A DNA stretch of 64,000 nucleotides from Halorussus limi (GTDB taxonomy: Archaea > Halobacteriota > Halobacteria > Halobacteriales > Haladaptataceae): contig NZ_CP096659.1 in the NCBI RefSeq assembly GCF_023238205.1, positions 2,497,626-2,561,625 of the forward strand, given 5' to 3'. Of the stretch, positions 34,338 through 42,176 are shown in pieces. The notes beneath the pieces are model-generated. The model saw nothing but the letters and a program-made list of their open reading frames with translations. It did not search any database and was not told where the DNA came from. The translations under genes and the position numbers were made by a program. Position 1 is the first letter of the stretch, and each line of letters begins with the position of its first letter.

Positions 34338-35461
34338 CGCTCGGTCGCGACCGGGTCGGCCGCGTCGGAGGTCCGCTCGGAGAAGGTCAGCGACTCCCCG
34401 GTCGCGGGGTCGAAGTAGTGGAGCTTCGACCGGTCGAACTCGACGCGAATCTCCTCGCCGACGCTCACGTCCACGTCGGGTTCGACCGAGGCGTTCAGCG
34501 AGCGGTCGTCGCCGACGGTCAGTTCGAGGACGGTCTTCTCGCCCTGCGGTTCGACGACCTCGACGCTCGCGGGGTAGCCTCGCTGAGCGACCGAGATGTT
34601 CTCGGGTCGGATTCCCAGCGCGAGCGACTCGCCGACCCGGTGCTCGACCTTCGAACGGTGTGTCTCCGGTATCTCGTGTTCGAGACCCCCGAGATCCACG
34701 ACGAGCCCCGAGTCGCTCCGTCGAAGGTCGCCTTCGAGGAAGTTCATCGAGGGACTGCCGAGGAAGTCGGCGACGAACATGTTCCGCGGGTTGGCGTAGA
34801 CGAACGTCGGTTCGCCGACCTGCTGAATCTTCCCGGCGTCCATCACTGCAATCTGGTCGGCCAGCGTCATCGCCTCTATCTGGTCGTGAGTGACGTACAC
34901 CGTGGTGGTGTCGAGTTCGTCGTGGAGTTTGTTGAGTTCCGCCCGCATCTGGACGCGCAACTTGGCGTCCAGATTGGAGAGCGGTTCGTCCATCAGGAAC
35001 ACGTCGGGGTCCCGGACGATTGCCCGGCCGAGCGCCACCCGCTGTTGCTGACCCCCCGAGAGTTCCGAGGGGCGGCGGTCGAGCAACTCCTCTATCTGGA
35101 GGAGTTGCGCCGCGTCGGCCACTCGTTCCTCGATAACGTCGTCGTCGGTGCCCTGCTGTTCGAGGCCGAACCGCATGTTCTCCTCGACCGTCTTGTGCGG
35201 GTAGAGCGCGTAGTTCTGGAACACCATCGCGATGTCCCGCTCGTACGCGCGCTTGTCGTTGACGACCTCGCCCCCGATGGAGACGATACCGTCGGTAGCG
35301 CGTTCGAGACCCGCGACGAGTCGGAGCGTCGTCGTCTTGCCACACCCCGACGGTCCGACGAGGACCGTGAAACTCTCGTCCGGGATGTCGAGCGAGACGC
35401 CGTCGACCGCGACCACGTCGTCGAACTCCTTGACCAGTTCCTCGAGCGTTACTTCGGCCAC
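34334..35461 (-). CDS. sugar-type ABC importer ATPase (UgpC/MalK-like)
   Basis: 375 residues. Walker A GPSGCGKTT, Q-loop FQNYALYPH, signature LSGGQQQRVALG, Walker B VFLMDEPLSNLD and switch His in YVTHDQIEAM; the C-terminal TOBE-type beta domain (about 240-360) is that of carbohydrate importers. GTG 35461 is chosen because a Shine-Dalgarno-like gaggtgg precedes it at good distance; an in-frame GTG at 35470 is too close to it. It powers the two permeases encoded just upstream. Confidence 0.93.
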   Translation of the reverse strand: MAEVTLEELVKEFDDVVAVDGVSLDIPDESFTVLVGPSGCGKTTTLRLVAGLERATDGIVSIGGEVVNDKRAYERDIAMVFQNYALYPHKTVEENMRFGLEQQGTDDDVIEERVADAAQLLQIEELLDRRPSELSGGQQQRVALGRAIVRDPDVFLMDEPLSNLDAKLRVQMRAELNKLHDELDTTTVYVTHDQIEAMTLADQIAVMDAGKIQQVGEPTFVYANPRNMFVADFLGSPSMNFLEGDLRRSDSGLVVDLGGLEHEIPETHRSKVEHRVGESLALGIRPENISVAQRGYPASVEVVEPQGEKTVLELTVGDDRSLNASVEPDVDVSVGEEIRVEFDRSKLHYFDPATGESLTFSERTSDAADPVATER

Positions 35462-35471
35462 GTGTACCACC

Positions 35472-36392
35472 TCATTCTTTGACAGCTCCTTGAGTCAGTC
35501 CGCTGACGATGTACCGCTGGAAGAACAGGCCGAACAGGATGCCAGGCAGGGCCGCTATCATCCCGCCCGCGGCCAGATGCGCCCAGTCCACGAAGTCGTC
35601 GGCGATGAACAGCGAGACGGCGATGGGGAGCGTCTGGGCCTGCTCGGACGAAGTGAGAACGAGCGCGAAGACGAACTCGTTCCACGAGAAGATGAACGCC
35701 AGAATCGCCGTCGCGGCGATGCCCGGCTTGGCGACGGGGAGGATGATTTTCACGAACCCTTCCCACTGCGAACAGCCGTCGACCTGCGCCTGCTCGTCCA
35801 GACTCTCGGGCACGCCGTCGAAGTAGTTCTTCATTATCCACACCGCGAACGGCAGGTTGAAGAACGTGTACGTCAGGATGAGCGCGATTTTCGTGTCGTA
35901 GAGACTCCCCGTGAGGCCGCCGACGAGCGGCGGGTTCGACATGATGGCGAAGAACGGGACGATGAGCGCGATGGGCGGAATCATGCGGGCGCCGACGATG
36001 GAGAGGAGCAACGCCTTGTTCCCCAAGAAGTCGTGGCGCGAGAACGTGTAGCCCGTGAGCGTCCCGAGGGTGACGCAGATGAGCGTCGTCGTGCTGGCCA
36101 CTATCAGGCTGTTGAGCGTGTATAGCTCGAACGGCCGATTGGCGAAGATGTCCACGTAGTTGTCGATAGTCGGTCTGGCCGGCAGGAAGTTGACGGGGAG
36201 ACTCAGCACTTCCGCGGTCGGTTGGATGCTCGTGATGAGGATGTAGTAGATGGGGAACCACACCACGAACACGTACAACCCGAGCAGGCCGTACGACACC
36301 AGTCGCTCGCGTACCACGCTCGGCCACTCGTTGTCGGTGTCGAGGCCGAACCCGTCGACGATTCGGTCGATGTAGGACGTTCTCGTACTCAT
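35472..36392 (-). CDS. carbohydrate ABC importer permease (MalG-like)
   Basis: 306 residues with six helices. The EAA loop that docks on the ATPase is visible as EQAQVDGCSQWEGFVKIILP. The long hydrophilic N-terminus and the ITSIQPTAEVL stretch are typical of MalG/UgpE permeases. The start overlaps the stop of the preceding permease by four bases (ATGA). It forms a heterodimer with that permease. Confidence 0.93.
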   Translation of the reverse strand: MSTRTSYIDRIVDGFGLDTDNEWPSVVRERLVSYGLLGLYVFVVWFPIYYILITSIQPTAEVLSLPVNFLPARPTIDNYVDIFANRPFELYTLNSLIVASTTTLICVTLGTLTGYTFSRHDFLGNKALLLSIVGARMIPPIALIVPFFAIMSNPPLVGGLTGSLYDTKIALILTYTFFNLPFAVWIMKNYFDGVPESLDEQAQVDGCSQWEGFVKIILPVAKPGIAATAILAFIFSWNEFVFALVLTSSEQAQTLPIAVSLFIADDFVDWAHLAAGGMIAALPGILFGLFFQRYIVSGLTQGAVKE

Positions 36393-37321
36393 GTTGCGTA
36401 GGGAGTCTCGCCGAATACCTTGTACAGCACTGCGACGATGGCGAACGTGACCGCCAGCAGGACGACGCCGAGCGCGGCGCCCTCACCGGGACGACCGAAC
36501 ACCATCGCGGTCCGGTAGAGCCACGACGCCCACACCTCGGTGCTCTTTCCGGGGCCGCCCTGGGTCATGACCCAGACGAGGTCGAGGGCGCGGATGTCGA
36601 AGATGATGCGGATGGTGAGCGCGACGAGGATGGAGGGTTTGAGGAACGGATACGTGACGTTCCAAAAGCGCGACCACCGGCTCGCGCCGTCGACCTCCGC
36701 GGCGTCGTAGAGCTGTTCTGGGACGTTTTGCAGCCCTGCGAGCAGGATGATGATGATGAACGGAGTGAACACCCAGACGTCCGCGATTATCAGCGCCATC
36801 ATCGCCAGCGTCCCGTCCGATAGAAACGCAATCTTGTTGTCGATGAGACCGGTCTGCATCAGGACGCCGTTGATGGCTCCGTACTGGGCCTGAAACATCC
36901 AGCGCCACATCAGCCCGCTCATCACGTACGGCAGAATCCACGGCACGATGACCGCCGTGCGAAGCCAGCCGCGACCCGCCAAGTCCTTGTTCAACAGGAG
37001 CGCGACGCCCAGTCCGAGCAGGAACGAGATGGAGACGCTGAACCCCACGTAGACGATGGTGTGCCACGTGAAGTTCACGAACGTCGGGTTGAGTACGCCG
37101 AACCAACCCCCGGCGTCGCCCAACAGGAGGTCCGTGAAGTTTTCGAGGCCCACGAACTCCTTGGCACCCGTTATCGGATTGGTCCAGAACAGGCTCGACC
37201 AGAACAGTTGCAGCGTCGGATAGACGATGATACCGGCTATCCAGAGAACCGTCGGCCCGACTGTGAGCGGGACGAACAGGCGGTCGAGCGTGCGGCGTAT
37301 CGACTGTGACGATTGCGACAT
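36389..37321 (-). CDS. carbohydrate ABC importer permease (MalF/UgpA-like)
   Basis: 310 residues, six helices, with the EAA loop LYDAAEVDGASRWSRFWNVT. The N-terminal MSQSSQSIRRTLDRLFVPLT is cytosolic. It lies 13 bases after the binding-protein gene and overlaps the next permease, which fixes its place in the operon. Substrate specificity cannot be read from the sequence. Confidence 0.93.
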   Translation of the reverse strand: MSQSSQSIRRTLDRLFVPLTVGPTVLWIAGIIVYPTLQLFWSSLFWTNPITGAKEFVGLENFTDLLLGDAGGWFGVLNPTFVNFTWHTIVYVGFSVSISFLLGLGVALLLNKDLAGRGWLRTAVIVPWILPYVMSGLMWRWMFQAQYGAINGVLMQTGLIDNKIAFLSDGTLAMMALIIADVWVFTPFIIIILLAGLQNVPEQLYDAAEVDGASRWSRFWNVTYPFLKPSILVALTIRIIFDIRALDLVWVMTQGGPGKSTEVWASWLYRTAMVFGRPGEGAALGVVLLAVTFAIVAVLYKVFGETPYAT

Positions 37322-37334
37322 GAAGGGGATGCAG

Positions 37335-38588
37335 CTACAGGATGCCGAGGTTCTTGTAGAGTTGCGTGATGTTCTTCTCGGCGGTCTGTAGCGCCTGCTT
37401 CGGCGGCTTCTTACCGAGCAGTGCCGGGGTGATCTGGTTCGAGAGGTAGTTGTCCACCTGCGGTTGGGCGCGGTAGGTCTCGCTCTTGGCGTGCTTGAGG
37501 TTGTACTGCTGAACGTCGAGCCACTTCTGCGGGAACTCCTGTTTCACTTCCTGCATGTCGTAGACCTCCGGCACTGGCGCGGGGTTGCCCTCGGTTATCA
37601 TGTCGGTCTTGACCGACTCGGTCGTGGACATGAACCGGGCGAACCGCTTCGCGGCCTGCTTGTTCTGCGAGAACTTCGAGACGCCGATGCCGTTGGTGTC
37701 TTGGAACGTCGCGCGGCTCTGGGGCCCTTTCGGTGGCTTGGCGACGCCGAGACGCTCTTGGCTCCAGTCTTGGGAGTCCCACGCGCGACTCGCCAGCGGC
37801 GTCCACGACTCGACGGTAGCGAGACTGCCGCCGATGAAGGCGTCGCCGACCGGTCCCTCGCCCATCGTCGAGATGCCGTCCGGGATGATGTTCTGCTTTC
37901 GGAGCGGCGTGAGCAGGTTCTCGAACACGTCGACGCCCTTGTTGACGAACGTCGGTTCGTTGTTCTCGTTGAACAGTTGGCCGCCCGCCTGATAGAGGAA
38001 CTGCTTGAACGTGAACACGTCCTTGTTCGCCCACGTGAACGCGAACCCGGACTGGTTCCCGTCGCTCATCTTCTTGCCCTTTTGGATGATCTCGTCCCAG
38101 TTCTGGGGCGGTTGCTGGACGTTGTTCTGCTGCATCGCCTGCTTGTCGTAGAGGTAGGTGCCCCACTTGCCCAGTTGCGGGGCCATGTAGGCCTGTCCGT
38201 CGAACTGGATGAGTTCCTGCAGGTTCTTCGGGTACTTCGAGACGTGGTCGCTCGGCAGGTCCAGCGGGACGATCCAGTTGGCCGCGACGAAGTCCGCCAG
38301 CCACCACGTCGGCCCGTTGAACGCGTCGACCTGACTCCCCTGGTTGCGCCACTGCGTGATGAGCGTCGTCTTGAGGTTCGACCACGGCACCTCGTTGACG
38401 TTGACCGTGATGCCCGTCTCGTCCTCGAACCGCTGAATGTTCTTCTCCGTACCGGGGTCGTACTTCAGGCTCCCGGCGTTGTAGAAGGTAATCGACTTGT
38501 TCTGAGCCAGTGCGGAGGCGCTCCCCACCACACCGGCCACACCCGTTGCTCCGGTCGCTTTCAGAAAGCTTCTGCGTGTCTGTTTCAT
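37335..38588 (-). CDS. extracellular solute-binding protein of the sugar ABC importer, Tat signal, no lipobox
   Basis: 417 residues of the family 1 (MalE/UgpB-like) binding proteins. The Tat signal is KQTRRSFLKATGATG, ending SASALAQ with no Cys, so it is not a standard lipoprotein. The mature part shows ITFYNAGSLKYDPGTEKNI and a large periplasmic-type fold with many Trp and Gln residues. It has no cysteine and no C-terminal helix, so how it stays near the importer is unclear. ATG 38588 starts directly at the Tat signal; the longer frame to 38621 is not needed. Confidence 0.92.
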   Translation of the reverse strand: MKQTRRSFLKATGATGVAGVVGSASALAQNKSITFYNAGSLKYDPGTEKNIQRFEDETGITVNVNEVPWSNLKTTLITQWRNQGSQVDAFNGPTWWLADFVAANWIVPLDLPSDHVSKYPKNLQELIQFDGQAYMAPQLGKWGTYLYDKQAMQQNNVQQPPQNWDEIIQKGKKMSDGNQSGFAFTWANKDVFTFKQFLYQAGGQLFNENNEPTFVNKGVDVFENLLTPLRKQNIIPDGISTMGEGPVGDAFIGGSLATVESWTPLASRAWDSQDWSQERLGVAKPPKGPQSRATFQDTNGIGVSKFSQNKQAAKRFARFMSTTESVKTDMITEGNPAPVPEVYDMQEVKQEFPQKWLDVQQYNLKHAKSETYRAQPQVDNYLSNQITPALLGKKPPKQALQTAEKNITQLYKNLGIL

Positions 38589-38689
38589 GACTGCCCCCAA
38601 ATCCCACCCGCAATTCCGCATCCATGGTAATAATAATCACGGCCAGTGTCACCAATGGGCAGTAATATTATCGGAGGCGCGGCGCTACG

Positions 38690-38717
38690 CCATGAGTATA
38701 ATCATGGTTCATGATGG
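38690..38717. promoter_or_regulatory. overlapping inverted repeats between the ABC importer and aminotransferase genes
   Basis: CCATGA at 38690-38695 pairs with TCATGG at 38702-38707 across six bases, and ATCATG (38701-38706) pairs with CATGAT (38710-38715) across three bases. The cluster sits beside a TATA-like gataatatta (minus strand, about 38663-38672) in front of the importer operon, a position suited to a regulator. Confidence 0.5.
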
Positions 38718-38754
38718 ATTGGTGCCCGGCAAATACTGACTGTCACATCGAAGC

Positions 38755-38762
38755 TTTATATG
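38755..38762 (+). promoter_or_regulatory. TATA box of the aminotransferase gene
   Basis: The sequence tttatatg ends 24 bases before ATG 38786, giving a leaderless transcript and excluding the upstream in-frame ATG at 38711. Confidence 0.65.
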
Positions 38763-38785
38763 CGTGGTCCCGTTCTCCACTGCAC

Positions 38786-39943
38786 ATGGTATCGGAGCGC
38801 GCGACCCGGACGACCCCGTTCGCCGCGATGGACGTACTCGAACGGGCAAACCGCATGGACGACGTGGTACACCTCGAAGTAGGCGAACCCGACTTCGACA
38901 CGCCGGCGGCAGTCACCGACGCGGCAGTCGCAGCGCTCCGGGCAGGCGAGACCAGTTACACGTCCTCGAAGGGCAAACCGAAACTCCGGGCGGCCATCGC
39001 AGAGTACTACGACCGGCGGTACGGCGTGGACGTGTCGCCCGACCGCATCGTCGTCACCTCAGGGTCCTCGCCCGCCCTCTTGCTGGCGTTCTCGTCGCTG
39101 GTGGACCCCGGCGACGAGGTGGTGTTGACCGACCCATACTACGCCTGCTACCCCAACTTCGTCCGCCAGACCGGCGGGCGCATCTCGACGGTTCCGCTGT
39201 CGGCCGACGACGGGTTCCGCCCGCGCGCGGACGCCTTCGCGCGCACGCTAAGTTCCGACACGGAGGCGCTGTTGCTCAACTCGCCCGCGAACCCGACCGG
39301 CGCGGTCCTCGACGGCGGAACGCTGGAGGAACTGGTGGCGCTGGCCGACGACGCCGACGCAACCGTGGTGTCCGACGAGGTGTACCACGGCCTGACCTAC
39401 GAGGGCGAGGACCACACGGTGCTGGAGTACACCGACGACGCCTTCGTGATAGACGGCTTCTCGAAGCGGTTCGCGATGACCGGGTGGCGACTCGGGTGGA
39501 TGGTCGCACCGCCGGAGTACGTCGGCCACGTCAACCGCATCGCGCAGAACACGCTCATCTGCGCGCCGAACTTCGTCCAGTCGGGCGGCGTCGCGGCGCT
39601 GGAATCCGGCGACGACTTCCTCGACGACGTGCGCGACACCTACCGCGAGCGCCGGGACTTCCTCGTGAGCGAAGTCGAAGACTGGGGACTGAGCATGGGG
39701 TACACGCCCGGCGGCGCGTACTACCTGCTCGTGGACGTGAGCGACCTGCCGGGCGACGCCTTCGACGCCGCGGACTTCTTCCTCGAAGACGCGGGCGTGG
39801 CGATGACGCCCGGTCCCGACTTCGGGACCAACGCCGAGGAGTGCCTGCGAGTGTCGTACGCCAACAGCGCCGAGCGACTGGCCGAGGCGTCCGAGCGCAT
39901 CCAGCGCGCCTTGGAGAGCGTCGAGATTTCAGCGGCGGACTGA
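38786..39943 (+). CDS. pyridoxal-phosphate aminotransferase, aspartate aminotransferase family (AspB3-like)
   Basis: Class I/II aminotransferase of 385 residues, cytosolic. The PLP Lys is Lys227 in GFSKRFAMTGWRLGW. Other hallmarks are NSPANPTG, SDEVYHGL (Asp and Tyr contact the cofactor) and the C-terminal Arg in CLRVSYANS that binds the substrate carboxylate. It probably makes or uses aspartate, alanine or aromatic amino acids; the substrate cannot be fixed. The neighbouring convergent Lrp regulator gene matches the known Halobacterium pairing of lrpA1 with aspB3. Confidence 0.92.
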   Translation: MVSERATRTTPFAAMDVLERANRMDDVVHLEVGEPDFDTPAAVTDAAVAALRAGETSYTSSKGKPKLRAAIAEYYDRRYGVDVSPDRIVVTSGSSPALLLAFSSLVDPGDEVVLTDPYYACYPNFVRQTGGRISTVPLSADDGFRPRADAFARTLSSDTEALLLNSPANPTGAVLDGGTLEELVALADDADATVVSDEVYHGLTYEGEDHTVLEYTDDAFVIDGFSKRFAMTGWRLGWMVAPPEYVGHVNRIAQNTLICAPNFVQSGGVAALESGDDFLDDVRDTYRERRDFLVSEVEDWGLSMGYTPGGAYYLLVDVSDLPGDAFDAADFFLEDAGVAMTPGPDFGTNAEECLRVSYANSAERLAEASERIQRALESVEISAAD

Positions 39944-40139
39944 CCCGTTAGCAGACGGCCTTCAGCAACATTCTCATTTCTCCGAGAAACATATAGAATG
40001 GTAAACGACAGTAGTAGATAGCTTCGAGGACTCTCTGCTCGCAGGATTCGGTAGCGCCACCGCTACTCGACGTATCTCGTACGAGTCAGTCCCGACCCCG
40101 CCCGACCGGCCTCCGGCGAGTTCCCGTCCCCGTACCGGC

Positions 40140-40568
40140 TTACTTCAGTCGCTCTTGCAGGAACGAGGGGTGGGCCGCCGTCACGCCCTCGATGTTCAGA
40201 ATCTTCTCGCTGATGACGTCGCCGACGGCGTCGCCGTCCGCGGCGCGAACTTCCGCCATGAGCATGTGGTCGCCCGACGACGAGTACAGCGTCTCGACCT
40301 CGTCCAAGTTCTTCAGGTCGCGAGTCGCCTCGACGTACTCCTCGCTGGCCACGTCGATGCCCACCATCGCGATGGACTTGCTGGAGAGCTTCTTCGGGTC
40401 GATTTCGGCCGAGTACCCCACGATGACCCCCTCGTCTTCGAGTTTCTCGATGTATTTCCGGACCGTGGGCTTCGAGACGTTCGCCCGGTCGGCGATTTCG
40501 GCGTAGGACGCTTGGGCGTCCTCCTCGAGGACCGAGAGGATTCGGTCCTCCGTAGACTGTGTACTCAT
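40140..40568 (-). CDS. Lrp/AsnC family transcriptional regulator (LrpA1-like)
   Basis: 142 residues: winged HTH at about 8-55 (SYAEIADRANVSKPTVRKYI) and a RAM ligand-binding domain (VGIDVASEEYVEATRDLKN, SSSGDHMLMAEVRA). The fold matches archaeal Lrp proteins that form octamers and respond to amino acids. In Halobacterium salinarum LrpA1 is reported to act on aspB3; the same neighbour is found here. A GTATTT-13-AAATAC inverted repeat lies just upstream of the start and may be an autoregulatory site. Confidence 0.93.
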   Translation of the reverse strand: MSTQSTEDRILSVLEEDAQASYAEIADRANVSKPTVRKYIEKLEDEGVIVGYSAEIDPKKLSSKSIAMVGIDVASEEYVEATRDLKNLDEVETLYSSSGDHMLMAEVRAADGDAVGDVISEKILNIEGVTAAHPSFLQERLK

Positions 40569-40575
40569 TACCAGT

Positions 40576-40600
40576 GTATTTCGGATACGGGAAAAAATAC
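40576..40600. promoter_or_regulatory. candidate Lrp operator upstream of the lrp gene
   Basis: GTATTT (40576-40581) and AAATAC (40595-40600) form an inverted repeat eight bases before the lrp ATG, with an A-rich half between. Lrp proteins bind such AT-rich dyads, so autoregulation is plausible. Confidence 0.45.
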
Positions 40601-40758
40601 CTTCCGAATAGGAAAACGGTCCCCACGCTGACCGAACACTCCTTTGGAACTTCGAGTCGCCCGCCGGTTGTCGGCTCGGAACGGAAACGACTCGTCACGG
40701 AACGCCGCCGTTCGGCGACGGCCATCCGTTTTTTCCCCGCAGACGAGGTACCGAGCGT

Positions 40759-41004
40759 ATGGCACGACGCTCGCGCCGACGATTCCTTCAGGTCTCGCTC
40801 GCCGGACTAGCCACTGCGTTCGCCGGGTGCGGCTTCCCGGGCGGTGGCGGCGAAGGCGGGGAGGGTGGCGAAGGCGGAGAGGGCGGTGAAGGAGGAGGAG
40901 AGGGAGGAGAAGGCGGAGAGGGCGGTGAAGGAGGAGGAGAAGGTGGCGAAGGCGGTGAGGGCGGCGAGGACAGGGCCGCGCCCGAGGTCGGTCCCGATTC
41001 GTAG
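40759..41004 (+). CDS. Tat lipoprotein with Gly-Glu-Gly repeat tail, 81 aa
   Basis: Tat lipoprotein signal: RRSRRRFLQVSLAG followed by lipobox FAGC with Cys24. The mature protein is almost only GGE repeats (about residues 28-70) ending DRAAPEVGPDS. No folded domain remains, so it may be a flexible surface tether or a truncated protein. After the TAG at 41002-41004 the same frame continues with coding-like sequence to a second TAG at 41134-41136. The repeat DNA is a purine-only tract and prone to slippage. The upstream signal is convincing; function unknown. Confidence 0.72.
   Translation: MARRSRRRFLQVSLAGLATAFAGCGFPGGGGEGGEGGEGGEGGEGGGEGGEGGEGGEGGGEGGEGGEGGEDRAAPEVGPDS
40845..40972 (+). repeat. 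GGCGAA/GAG minisatellite, purine-rich tract
   Basis: Imperfect repeats of 6-9 bases, ggcgaa and ggagag types, make a plus strand almost free of pyrimidines apart from repeated ggc and ggt. It encodes the Gly-Glu repeats of the lipoprotein; the other strand would encode Pro-Ser repeats, which is a shadow. Confidence 0.8.
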
Positions 41005-41136
41005 CGCGGCCGGTGTTCGGTTCGCGGGGGGTTGACCGAGATACCGAATTTCGACCGCACCTACCCGGGTCGTGACCAGCGGGACCTGATGAACGCGGCC
41101 AACGCCTTCTGGAAACACGACCCGTGTAGCGAGTAG
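41005..41136 (+). pseudogene. in-frame coding-like remnant after the lipoprotein stop
   Basis: Reading on in the lipoprotein frame past TAG gives 43 codons, of which the last 30 (IPNFDRTYPGRDQRDL, then MNAANAFWKHDPCSE) have haloarchaeal codon use and a protein-like make-up. It may be the lost C-terminus of the lipoprotein, cut by a nonsense or frameshift change in the repeat, or a separate small frame from TTG 41032. No family is recognised. Confidence 0.35.
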
Positions 41137-41181
41137 AAAGCAGATTCTAGAGAGTAGCGAACGGACGTAGACGCTCGGTCC

Positions 41182-41198
41182 CGAAAAAGCGAAGAGAA
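41182..41198 (-). terminator. T-rich terminator candidate after porB
   Basis: On the minus strand the sequence ctcttcgctttttcggg lies about 40-57 bases past the porB stop. A run of T residues is the main termination signal in archaea. Confidence 0.4.
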
Positions 41199-41238
41199 CG
41201 GCGATAATCCGACCGCGACCGACGGTTCTCGTCCCCGT

Positions 41239-42174
41239 TTACTTGTGGCGGTCGAGCAGGTCGTAGCTACGCTCCCACTCGTAGTCCTCGTCGAAGTACC
41301 GCTCGGCCAGCGGTTCCTCGGGCATGTCGCCCGTGGCCTGCTTCTCCTCCTGGTAGGACGGTCGGTCCTCGTCGTGGTAGAACCGACCCGTGAGGACCTC
41401 GCCCTCGTAGAGGGCGTTCTCGGCCTTCTGCATCATCTCCGACGCCTCGCTGCGGTCGGTGATGTCGAAGTCGTAGTCGTCGCTGTCCTGCACGTCGATG
41501 TACGGGACGTACTGCTTGGCGTCCTTGTTCCACGTCGGGCACTGGGTGAGGAAGTCCACGTGCGCGAACCCGTCGTGTTCCATCGCCTCCGTCAGGATTT
41601 CCTTCGCCTGATTCGGGTTGACCGCCGCGGTCCGGGCGACGTAGGACGCACCCGAGGTCAGCGCGAGCGACAGCGGCCGAATCGGCTGCTTGGCGCTGCC
41701 GTGGGGCTGGGTCTTCGACTTGTGGCCCTTCGGACTGGTCGGGGAGGTCTGGCCCTTCGTCAGCCCGAAGATCTCGTTGTCGAAGACGATGTAGGTCATG
41801 TCGTGGTTCTCTCGGGCGGTGTGCATGAAGTGGTTCCCGCCGATGCCGTAGCCGTCGCCGTCGCCGCCCGCCGCGACGACTTCGAGGTCGGGGTTGGCCA
41901 TCTTGGCCGCGCGAGCGACCGGCAGCGCCCGGCCGTGGATGGAGTGGAACCCGTAGCTCTTGAAGTAACTCGACAGCTTACCCGAGCAACCGATACCCGT
42001 GACCAGCAGGGTCTCCTCGGGGGTACGACCGACTTCGGGCATCGCTTGCTTCAGCGCCTTCAGGACGCCGAAGTCGCCACAGCCCGGACACCACGTCGCC
42101 TGCGGTTCGATTTCGGGCGTGAACTCGTCTCTGTTGATCTCTCGCTCTTCACCGATTGCGTTGAATGCACTCAT
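41239..42174 (-). CDS. porB: 2-oxoacid:ferredoxin oxidoreductase beta subunit, probably pyruvate-specific
   Basis: TPP-binding subunit of the ferredoxin-linked oxoacid oxidoreductase that makes acetyl-CoA from pyruvate in haloarchaea. The 311-residue protein shows WCPGCGDFGVL, GCSGKLSSYF and the thiamine motif GGDGDGYGIGGNHFMH followed by DNEIFGLTKGQTSPTSPKG. The length (311) fits haloarchaeal PorB better than the shorter KorB (about 288), from memory, so the por assignment is likely but not certain. It follows porA after two bases. Confidence 0.88.
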   Translation of the reverse strand: MSAFNAIGEEREINRDEFTPEIEPQATWCPGCGDFGVLKALKQAMPEVGRTPEETLLVTGIGCSGKLSSYFKSYGFHSIHGRALPVARAAKMANPDLEVVAAGGDGDGYGIGGNHFMHTARENHDMTYIVFDNEIFGLTKGQTSPTSPKGHKSKTQPHGSAKQPIRPLSLALTSGASYVARTAAVNPNQAKEILTEAMEHDGFAHVDFLTQCPTWNKDAKQYVPYIDVQDSDDYDFDITDRSEASEMMQKAENALYEGEVLTGRFYHDEDRPSYQEEKQATGDMPEEPLAERYFDEDYEWERSYDLLDRHK

Positions 42175-42176
42175 GA

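Noticed and set aside
40845-40972. CRISPR-like short repeats
   Set aside because: Units are 6-9 bases without spacers and encode Gly-Glu repeats in frame; this is a coding minisatellite.
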